Made by a program: the position numbers and the translations under genes. A stretch of 64,000 bases of DNA, from contig NC_083598.1 of assembly GCF_020882245.1 (NCBI RefSeq), positions 33,393,858-33,457,857 on the forward strand, given 5' to 3'. The stretch is from Rhopalosiphum padi. Lineage: Eukaryota > Arthropoda > Insecta > Hemiptera > Aphididae. The notes under the pieces were generated by a model, which was not told the origin of the DNA, searched no databases, and saw only the letters and a program-made list of their open reading frames with translations. The stretch's first letter is position 1. Each line of letters starts with the position of its first letter. Shown piece by piece: positions 42,601 to 54,600 of this stretch.

Positions 42601-45600
42601 TAGATATGTCAAAAACTTAACATCGATTCGATTTTTATATTCGCTCAAAAAGTTGCAAAAAATATATGCAGTAGGCAAAGTCCCGTTTTGTTTGTGTTTT
42701 CCCGAATTTACAGACCACTTTACTACAGCTGTACGATATTAACACGATATTCATTTATTTCTACTCCCGTGTTGTAGGTCGTTACGGCTTATACATATTT
42801 TGTACTGCATATCGTAACTAAATCTGAGTTATTATAAATTATAATATTACATTTTTAACGTTTGGCAAAATATAATCACGTACAAGTCACGAGTTGCCTG
42901 ATAAGCGGTTATTTTTTTTTTCTAAATGATTCATAAATATAACTTTTTAAATAATGGATTTAGGAAATTTTGGATAAGTGATGAAATCTAACCTATACGG
43001 GCATTTAAAAAAATGTCCTAAAAAAGGTCAAATGTATGATGAAAAAATAATTTAAAGTGAGATTCAAGTCTATCAATTTTAAAAACGCCTATTTTACGGC
43101 TATGTTTGAATACCTATAGTTCTATAAGGTAACTGTCATAATTTTGCAAATTGTAGCTATTGCTCATATTTTACTATCGTCGTGTCATAAGTATGCTCTG
43201 CACGGAGCGAGCAAGGTAAACGCTTACGAACAATTCTAAATACTTTAGATTTTTGATTTATATTTATTAATAATAAATGTATATTTACAAAAAAAATTAA
43301 TATATTCAAAAGCTACTCGATCGATTTTAATGAACATTTCAAATTGCTTTTAAAAATATGTAATTGTAGAGAATAGTTGAAAATATACCAAGTGCTTTAA
43401 TAACAATCAATGACATGTGGATTGCCCATCTCAGTCGTATAAGTTCACAGAGCGAGGTACACTGACGTCAATTTACCCGTTTAACTGAAATAAATCTACG
43501 CAGCACTGTATTTTACATTTGCTTTTTTTCACAGCTGAAGTCGGGTTACACAGTCAGTTATATATAATTCAAAGAAAAATATACTTAATCAATGGAGCAA
43601 GCTTAACAAGTATACATATTTATTGAGTATTGGCGAGATCAAAGATTAGATTTATACTTATCTTGTGTTTAATAGGTATACAATACTGGATATTATATTA
43701 TAGTTTTAATATATACAAAATTCATAAATAGCGGCTCTACTGCGTATATATATTACAATGAAATAAATACTTTTTTGTAAATACGAACAAGAATTTTTTA
43801 TTTTTAAGTCTTCTAAAAAAATATTATTAATATAGCTAGTAAAATGTCTTTAAAAAAAGGTTATGTGAGATGATCTCCCATTGAATATGTCACTGGTTAT
43901 ACCGATGGACGGCATACTCACCGAATCCGTCGGTCCACGTGTGATTAATCGTCGGCGCTCGTTTCAAAATGAACGCGTTCTCACCATCATGGTCGCACCG
44001 GGATCGACATAGCCCGGCACTTATGGACTGCAGTTCGTACGTGACGTCCGGTAGGAAGACAATACCGTTCTGTAAACGATAATTGAGTGGGCACGATTTT
44101 ATTAATATACATTGACGATTTTTATATTATTTTCGAATTTTGCAGTGACTTTTGCATGTCAAAAACACTGTTCAACATGGCACTCACTTTGGAGCTACCC
44201 GGACAGTAAGTAAACGCTGCAGTCACACCCGCGTCACCGGTGTGACTTATCCGGTGCATGTAATGACATCGTCTCGGCGATTTTTCCTGGTATGTCACCG
44301 ACTCCGAATCGTCTCGTATTTTCCACACGAAATTGTCGCTGATCAAACGGTCGTTGGGTTCCAAGAACAAATTCACCGATCTATAATATGTATAATATGT
44401 ATACAACAGGGGATACACGAGGGACAACACGATGAAATACATATTATATATACCATTTATTGGTACAAAAAAAAAACAATTAACCGGTAAACGTAATCGA
44501 GTTATAATTATATTCCCAAGTTATAATACAAACTTGACAAGTTTATCTATGTACTCAGAAGACTGTGGTATGCACCATAATACTAAAATGTATTAAAATC
44601 ATTTTTCTTGTACACACAAATTTTAAATTTTATGTTGTGTGTAAAAAACGAGCAATTTAAATATAACAGTACTTCCCGCTTGTTCTATTAGTTGAATAAC
44701 TTGAAAAAGTAGATAATAAAATGGTGGCATTCTTCACACTCAAGAATAGATATCATTGTTTTTGTACATTTTAGCAAATGTTCAATTCTTTTTTCGTTTA
44801 TTTATGTATAAATAAATTAATAATGTATAATGTCTATATTAGGTTTGCAATTTTCATGCATATTTGAGAGGGAGATAAGATGTTTCGTTCTTTTCAATAT
44901 CGCAATTATTATTCGTCGATGTTTAGTAAGTATTTACTCAAATGATATATTGTCGTGGTAGCGGAATCGTATCATTGTGGATTTCAAAACTTCACGGGAC
45001 AAAACGTACTGCCGCAGAAAGCCACTCTCAAGTGGTCAAATTGGGTATAAAATAAGAGGAGAATATTTCTCAAGACGGACTCGAAAAAAACCCCACTTGA
45101 AGTTGAAAAGAAAGTTTTATTATACAGCACGCGATCAAAGTGACGCAAACCTATACATATATGTATGTAAGTACAACGACTTGCGGCTTTACGGGTGGCG
45201 GGGTAAAAGTAGAGTAAAAAAAAAGATCGTGACTAAGATGAAAATGTTTAGATAGGTGAATAAGGCCTATACATATATACAAGTTTCAGTGACGAGGAGT
45301 TTATATATATATATATATGCATAAACAAATTTATCGATGTTGTAAACATTGGCTCAAAATAAAAGTGGATCCATTAAGATAGTGTAATAATAATGAGGCA
45401 CGCGAGATGACGGCATGATACGCGTGCGACTGGTATAGACGCAATGATAAAATGTATAAAAACTAAAAAAAATATTAAACATTAATTATTATTATTATGA
45501 AAAAAAAAGACGTAAAAAATAATGCGTCATACAGCATAGACGAGTGGGCTCGACTATTTACAATTTGACAGCGAAAAATGTTGTGTAAACGATCATAAAC

Positions 45601-48600
45601 CAGAGTGACAATGATGATAGCTTCTCTAGGGAAAAATCATTATACTGCCCACTTTTCCCTTAACTTATAATATCTAAATCAGCATTTAAAATATATACAT
45701 TATTATTATTATAGGTAGTACGCCTACGACGTCGAACCTATATAAATACACTAATACATAATATATTATATATAGATCGAAGGGATGATATTGATGTTTT
45801 TTAATCTCGGGTATTCCGTCGCATATTTGGGAGTAAAAACCCTATCTATTTATGACGGGCTAGCCATAAAACCGGACCCCTTGTCCAATTTCGGGTGGGT
45901 GGAATAAAAAACCACGATGAATAAATATAAATGTTTTTCCTCCTATATATATATAAATACACCGAAATGGGCCAATTTCATACACTGATACCTCCGAAAT
46001 GGGCACTTTATCCTCACCGCATTGCTGTTAATATTTTTTCGATCCGTAACACTATTTTATAGTTGGTCTTCTTATAAATGAATATTGAAAAAATAAAAAA
46101 TTGGTAGCAGTTATACCTAAAATATCAGAAAAATATTAAGTGATCGTATTTTGGAATATTTGCCATCTCTATTGTTGAACGCGCGTTGCAATTGTGTTTA
46201 CTTGGTGAAAAACGATTTATTATAGCACAATTTGAAGAAAAGAAAACCGATTCGATTATAATCCAACCCAAATTTGAAAATTTTAGTTATATTACATTAT
46301 GTATAAATACGTAAGAAAATCGGATTTTTCTCAAGACTTTGGAAAATAACGTTTAATATTACTTTTAAGTTTAAACATTAAACGAATATAAAATGATATA
46401 TCCAACGAAATATAAGTACATTAAGTTTCGAAAAGTAGAGTTGCATACCGTTGACTCGAGGGTTATGCGTTATTATGGTGGCTGTCACTGCCACTCCTGA
46501 TGAAGGCATAAATAAGATACATTTAATAATACATTGGTTCGATATTGAACGTATTTGTGTATAAAAGGAAATATCGAAAAATGTATACATTTTTTTTTTT
46601 ATGATTATTAATAAAATATATGTACCTACCTAGGATAAAGGTCGCAATTTAAGAAACAAAATCAATATAACAATAAATCGCACATAAAAAGCGTACAGTG
46701 CTTATAAAACAGTATAAGACAAGTGTATAAAACACTACACAAAGTGGAAAATGCCTCTTTATTATATTAATATTATTAAATAAAAAAAAAAATAATGATA
46801 AATTAAAAATTGAATCATTAAACGAGCCTTGCGTAAAAAAGTTACCTCAAACGGTGGCAAACATACCGTACAAATGTTTCTGCGGTGGACGTGAGTCAGG
46901 AGTTTACCATAAGAATATTCCGATTTTGTATCTTTCTCGCAGACGGTGTTTGGGAATATTCGTAGTAACAGTGGCGGATCTAGGATTTTTTTTTGGGGGG
47001 GGCCCATTATTTTTTTTTACATTAGTACATATTTTTATAAAAACACTTGTATTAGTATAATAGTATTTTAAAATGTATAATTATGTATAAAAGAAAGAAG
47101 TAAATATTTCACTTTGACGTTTTTGTGACATGATATAACGAACTACGAAGACAAGACGATACTCATACGTGTAAATACGACAAAAGTGAACTAAACCAAA
47201 TCATACAATATATTAACCTAGCTATTACTAATAATTGTTCATTTCAGATAAGATATTTGACACTTTCTGCAAGTTATGTCGTTTTACGTCAATCTAATAG
47301 GCGATCAGATAAGACGTTACATTATAGCAGCTATAGCATGTAACGTCTTATCTTATAGTATAGCTACAGCCTATTTAGTTTCAACTTTTAAGGATGACTT
47401 ATAAATATAACCGGAATTTTTCGTGAATTGTGATTATAAGTTTCATGTCATAGTTATATTTTTAAACATCTTAGGGGCCATGGGGGGGGGCCCAGGCCCC
47501 TCTGGCCCCCTCCTTAAATCCGCCACTGCGTAGTAACGTTATCATACACAGAATGACTTTTAGGCGTACAACACTTTCAAATAAAATCATTTTCAAATTA
47601 ATTCAAGTGCTCTGATGTAGTACCATATCGGAGAATTTTACGAAAAAATCTAATATTTTGTTTCATTTTCGGCAATCATAATAATATTAATATGTTCAAA
47701 AAGATATTGAATACTTTTCAACAGCAACACATGAGTCTGTTAGACGCAGCAAGTATTTAGAAAAAAAGCCGACATCGATTCGATAATTAGTATTTTATTC
47801 GTACGAGTGGTTTGAAGCTTACAGATGATCGAAATAAACAACAGATTCAGAAAATAAGATATAAATTATACACCAATATCATATAATACTAGTTATTATT
47901 ATTTTAATATTCGACAATTAGATTAAGTACTCTGGTTTTAGAAAACGCGATTTAACACTGTTAAAAAATAGTAAAATATATAATATTTACTATTTTATAA
48001 TATTATATACAACAGGATGTGTATAATAAATACGGATCGGGTAAAACGTATTTTTTAAGAGGTGAAAGAAATCGTCTGAGAAAAAGAGCTCGTTGCTGAT
48101 TAAAATAAATCACCCTGTGATGTACACACGTACCTCTACGTAATAGAACGTGCTTAATCATTAGTTCCAGTGCCTTGAATTCGCCTTGGACAATTTTCCC
48201 TCGTGCGCTGCACAATGCCCGACACACACACATCATTTAAACATGGTTGATATCTATTATTATTATTATATACACTTCGTAGAGGAATTTTCAGTTCTTA
48301 TGAAGTTTATTCATTATAATATTTCACACGCTCGCACTTGTGCATCGAAGCTCGGGTCCTTTTACGAAGGCGCCATTTAGATTGGGGTCCTCAAATGTGT
48401 TTAGAATGTCTAGTTTTAAGTTCAGTCACCTCATAATTTATGTTTTGTTTACAGAAAAAAAAAATTATTGAAAAATAGTTTTCGTGTATTATATTATATT
48501 TATAAAGCGAAATTGAAATATAAAAATGTATACTTTTCCATGGGTAAATCTGGTGAAATATTGACTGGTCATTACATTATGTTTATCGCATAAAAAATAG

Positions 48601-51600
48601 ACTCGTCGGACGTAGTAATAATATAGATACCTGCCAAAAGCAAAAAACGTGCAATCTGGTCGGTCCGCGGGATCGGACAACGTGACCACCTCGTATTCTG
48701 GTGCGTCCGCCGGATCAGAAACTCCGAAATAATAGTTCAGCTCGTCTATCGTCATCGCATCGTGTAAGCCCTGTGTATGTGAAAACAAAAACAAATATTA
48801 AAACATATAATCTTGTTAATATTCCACAGGCGTAATAGTTGATGCATCACCTTCATTGGCGCTAATATAGTTTTATGAGGCTTACAAATATAATAATTAT
48901 TGTTATAATATTTAAATTTTTTCGATAATAACCGATGTCTTGTAGTCTTAGTTTTCTCTAAAAATTCCGTCTATCTCAATTTATACAATGTATTACGTAT
49001 GACCAACAATTAAAGCGATAACTAAAAAAAATTATCGTTTTTCAATTATTATACAATCACCATACTTGCAACATTTCGTTTTAAATTATAAATTACCAAA
49101 TTCAATAATTTTCAGAATTTTTGAATTACCATAAAAAATATATTATTTTTTTTTTTTTTGAATTCACATAAATGAAATTTTGTGAAATTTCCAAAATATC
49201 TTAGTGAACCAATATTATTAGAATTTGTGTTGTATTTTTTGTCGTTTCCTCCAAAACGTTGGAAAAAAACGAATTACTGCTGCATTCTTTCATTGGACTA
49301 ATATTATGTCTAATAATTAATATTAATATGGTTCTTAAATATAAACAATTTAATAATTATTATAGATACGATATCAATTTTTATCGCAAAATCTATAATA
49401 TTATTGTTCAATAAAAATCATTTTTTTGATTAAGTGCAATACATAAATTTAAAAAAAATAATAAGAAATAATATAATATTATTAGATAGGTTTAGCAAAT
49501 AATTAAAAAAAAACTCACCTATTCCTCAAAACAAACAACATTTTTTATAATTTTAAAAATCATAGGGATCACGAATAATTAAAAATTCCGCTGTTATGTG
49601 CTGTAATACAGTGCTTCTCAAACTAGGGCCGCGGCTGTATGACTAATGGGCCGTGAAATATATAATAACCTAACCTAATCCTGGTAGGCCCAAAAATAAT
49701 TAATAATTTTGGTTAAGGGGGCCTTGACAGTTCACATTAAATTTAGGGGGGGGAGAAGACAAAAAAGTTTGAAAAACACTGCTGTAACATATCGAAATGA
49801 TAATACACTAATAAAATAATAATATTAACGTCACGCCCCACGTATGCGTATAAGTGAAATCATGAAATAAAATAAAATGTTCTTAACTATAAAAGTCGAA
49901 ACAATTTTTTTAAAACGTAACTCGTTTCACCCGGCTTTTATATTTTTGTGTGTCTTGTTAATTTTACATCGACGACTTTGCAGCGAGTCGACTGTGTATA
50001 CATAATTTACGAGTAGAAAACTCGAATAAAAAACAATCGAATTTGAGTTAGACGAAGCATGTTACAATATAACAATATATGCATTAGCACAACTAAGGGG
50101 TTGCACAGGGGATTTGTGCACCATTAAAAAATAAGTCTTTTCCTATTTTGTTTTGATTAATTTGAAGTAAATATTGTATATTGAGAAATATATTATGTAC
50201 CTATTGTGTTTTTGGCTATAATCTAATATGAAATAACCTTTAATTTATTCAATGTTGTATAAAACAGATCACAAATTTGTAGTTATTTGTGGCATAATAA
50301 CCATAATAATATTATATTATATATAGATAATAACAGGGTTTTATCACGGGGTAACAATGTTTTTTTTTTATTTATGGTTTGATGGAATGGCCTATAATGC
50401 GAGTGCGTTTATAATTCGTTATACACAAGTAAACTTTTAAATTGTGTTGTTCATGAGTTTTTATGGTTTTATTTTAATGTTTATATTACTACCAATATTA
50501 TATTATATTATCTATATTCTATAATAAATAATAATAAACTGAGGTTTATTTGTTAAAAAAAATATATAAATATAAATAAATGTTGAAAAATAAATTGAAA
50601 AAATAGATCGTATAGTTTCAAGCAGTTCTATAAATAAAATCAGCATGATTTTAAAAAAGCTCTTAGCTGAATAATTGTGACGATATTATTAACTTATTGA
50701 GTAATCAAGAGAGTGAATTGCGTTGGCCTGAACTATTTGTTAATTTTAATTTTAAATATAATTTATTTAATAGAAAAACCATGTTAAAATAGTTATAACA
50801 ATTTTATTTGTTAAGCTGTAGTTGTACTACTACTAATATTTATTAAGGCATACGTATACAATTTAAATTATTGTTTATATAAATATAGTGTGAAGATTTT
50901 GAGGGTTTGAGTATCCATCAAAATGTATGCATCAACAAAAAAAATGGTCGTTGTGTCTATAAATATAAATACACCAAAAGTTTTGGTCCAAAACAAATTA
51001 AATAAATTAAGTATAAATGATGGTGATAAGACCATAAATATAAATATTATAATACAATTTACTAGATAGCCGACTTGGGCTTTAATGTGTAAGTTGATAG
51101 AATGGCTGACTTTTCTAATGAAAGAGGTTTGTATTTAAAATTTTATCATTGGAAGACGATAATATGACAATAAATAAATTGGATTTTATATACTGCTATT
51201 AGGTTTTTTATTAATGATGGAATTGTAAACACGACCTCTTTAATAAGAAAAATTGGCCGTTTTCTTAAGTTTAAAACATTACATTGAAGGTACTGGAAGT
51301 CAGCTATCTAGTTTTATTAAATACTTATGAATAAAACTTAATAATTTATTATAAAAAATATTATGTTATGTCTGAAAATGAAATTGATAATCACTTGCAT
51401 ATCATTTAATTTTAATGATTACGACTTCAGATACCACACTGAGTAACAGTTCTAGATATTGGTCGAAAATGTTTAGGAGTTGGCGCAATGCCGCAATAGA
51501 TAATTGTAAATATGCTGTAAGTTATACCAATATATTACTTATTTACTTAGACTTCTCATGGGAGTGATCAAAAGCATTGAAAACGTTTGGCGAAACAAAC

Positions 51601-54600
51601 GAGTAGTGTTATATAAGCCGGAGGACGCGTAATATATAATTTATTGTTCAGTTATTTTATCTATTTGCCGTATACCATTGTTACAATAATATAGTTTGTA
51701 AAGTTTTTTTTTATATATAAACGTTATTAGATATTAATAATATTATTGCGATCGATGAAAACGTTACGCAATAATAATAATGACTGTTTAAAACTGTCTT
51801 ACCCATTATTATATACATACGCACGAATATATTTTATTCGCAGTGTAGTTGTAGCAGCGTTAATTTTTTTTTTACAGTTCATTTCATCGAAATATCATTT
51901 TCCGAAAACGTTTCATACAATATTTTTCTACTACATCGCGTGGACCGAACATAAATCGTAATGGATTTATGTATTATACTCGCCCGGGAACGCATTATTT
52001 ATATTTTATATAAAACTCATTTTATTCGTTCCGACACGTATTATATATGTTTTTTTCTCAAACCTTTTCTAGGGTCTTAGTCAGAGAATGACGATTAAAA
52101 AACATATACAGGGTAGTTTTATTTATTAAAGTTCGTCTTGTTTTATGTTAAAATTATTTGTTTATTAAGTAGAAATAAGTACATTCATTATTTAGTATTG
52201 CAATACTTAAAGAAAAAATATTAAAATTTTTTTCGAAATTTAAGTACGATAGGTATCTGTGTGTGTCGATGGAAACTTTTGTTTTTCATAATTTAAGTGT
52301 AAGTAGATTACGGAAAGAGAAAGAACGTACTTATTTGTCCTGTATAGCCTGTATAAGTGGTGGTTTTTAAACTACACTCACGCGTGATAAAGAACAACAG
52401 CTGACAGACAGACGGACGACCGACCGTGAAGTGTATCGAAAAAACTATATCGTGTATAGAGGACCTGCAACTAGATTTAAATGCGTGATTAAAACTTACA
52501 AATATTGTAAAATCTGACAATGAGCGGATTGATTTCGTGTATAGATTTAAAAATATATTTTAAACGTAGTTGTTTGTGGACAAAACAAAAACTGGTTATT
52601 TTTAAAATAAAATAAAAAGTTTTAAATAAAAAAGTTAGTTGACTTTAACTGACCGAAAAAAGTAATTTTAGAAAATACTGGCTCATCCGAAAAATTTCCT
52701 ATCAGGTTAGTAAATCAGAAATCTTGATGACGAGATTACATATTACGTAGATGGTAGTTTGTGTTCTAATCTCTATACCACTAGTCTTACATAAATACTG
52801 TTGTCATGGCTATCTGTTACCTAGTATATCTAGGCATTATTATTGAATTATATTCCTTAAAATAGCAGTAACGACCGTGCTAAACCTATTGCGATTCATA
52901 TGCACCATACGATGAGTATATTATATTATATACTTTTTAACTGAAGCGTGACTGAGAAGTAATTATTTTGACTGTAATTTTAATTGGATATAAAATACCT
53001 AACTGGAATAAAATTGGATTATCAATAAAAAGTAAAAACATAACTTCCTGCGTGGGAATTTATCTGGTGTGTAGAACGAAGTATACAATTAATAATACAA
53101 TATTATGATGATGTATATTATTTTTTCTCTGTTACATAATTACATTTGAAATGTTTAATAATAGAAAACCCGACGAATGAATCTGCAGTATAATACCAGT
53201 TTAATTTATAATTTCCGGATAATCAAAATACGAGTAGAGCTATTATTTATTGATCAAAGATCAGATTTGTAAGCTCGCTCAAGCTTTCTTATATGTTTAG
53301 TCGTTTAGGTACTACATACTGATTTAGGGTGAAATGATGGTCATGAAAAAAATAGATACTATATTAGAAAGTACTATGTAGTTAAATTAGCGAGTAAAGA
53401 ACCATTTTAATTCGTGATTAAACTAGAAAAAAATATAATATACGAACTTTGCAAGATAATCTTTGCAGTACATATCCTTGGGCTTATTTTGTACATAATA
53501 TATTACGAACAAAGAAATTTCAGTATATGACATGACATTGGCGTTTCCATAAAGATTGACAAATATTACAAATATTGATATTGTGTACATGGGCGGTCGG
53601 TAATTGAGCCACATTTTATCTACTTGCTTCATATAAAATACTAGTTAACGTTTTAGTACTCGGAGATTGAGCCAAAAATTAAATCTATTTATTTAAAGTG
53701 TATCTGGAGATTGGGATATAAATGTATAACATAAAAATACAGAAGTATGTAACTTTTATTAATTTTTTTTCTAATATATAAACATAAACATTTTTTTTTT
53801 TAAATAATATGATACAGATTTTACAAATTAAAATTTGTTTTTTACCTTTCTTCATATTTTTAATTTCATTAAAAATATAATTTTTTCGAATTGAAGTTCG
53901 TTTCCTGGCTGTTAATGTTCCTACGCTTCTAATTTAAATATAGACTTCTGATTAAACTCCCAATAAAACTTATATTAAATTTTATTTTATAAAAATTTAA
54001 AATTTAATGGTGGCCCAATTCCTGGGTGTTCGTGTACACTGCCTGATTATTATCATTAATGGCCAGTTAGGTATGGGCAGATAGAATAAAAGAAGACCTA
54101 AAGATGTTGGGTGTAAAGAATGCTGAAGAAACGGCACAACATAGAGAAGACTGATGGAGACAATATGTCGTTGCGGCAATGGGCCTAAAAGGCCTGTAAA
54201 AAGCCAGAGAAGAAGAAAAAAAAGAATGGCCAGTTAGGTGAGACATTGACGATGAATACATTCTTATTATTAAAGATCAAACGATGCGTCTATACAAAAA
54301 TGTACATCATATAGACATATCAGACTTGGTACCAGAAAAAAACGTAAAATTAATGAACTAAAATGTTCAACAGATATCAATGTACCTAATCAAAACTTAA
54401 AAACAGTCCACATATCCTAAATTGGTATTTTCACATACAGCTTAAGGTTTTCCACGTAATTTTTTCGCCACTATTATTTTGTGAATATACCATATATAAA
54501 TCAAAAAGATAATTTGAATTTGATTTTTATTTAATGACTATTGATAAATGTTAGTTATTTTTCATAATTTATAAACATGTTACAATAAGTAAATATTTTC

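Larger units (their letters stand above)
44381..48630 (-). other. ADAMTS-like intron 2
   Basis: 4.2 kb. It contains the hAT-type MITE at 46969-47528 and a TA microsatellite at 45301-45318. The open frames at 44977-45255 and 48003-48236 show no family features. Confidence -1.

Noticed and set aside
44152..44490. 112-codon plus-strand open frame
   Set aside because: Antisense to ADAMTS exon 3, which fits splice sites and phase; no recognisable domain.
44977..45255. 92-codon basic plus-strand open frame
   Set aside because: Lies inside intron 2 of the minus-strand gene; composition is lysine-rich low complexity with no motif.
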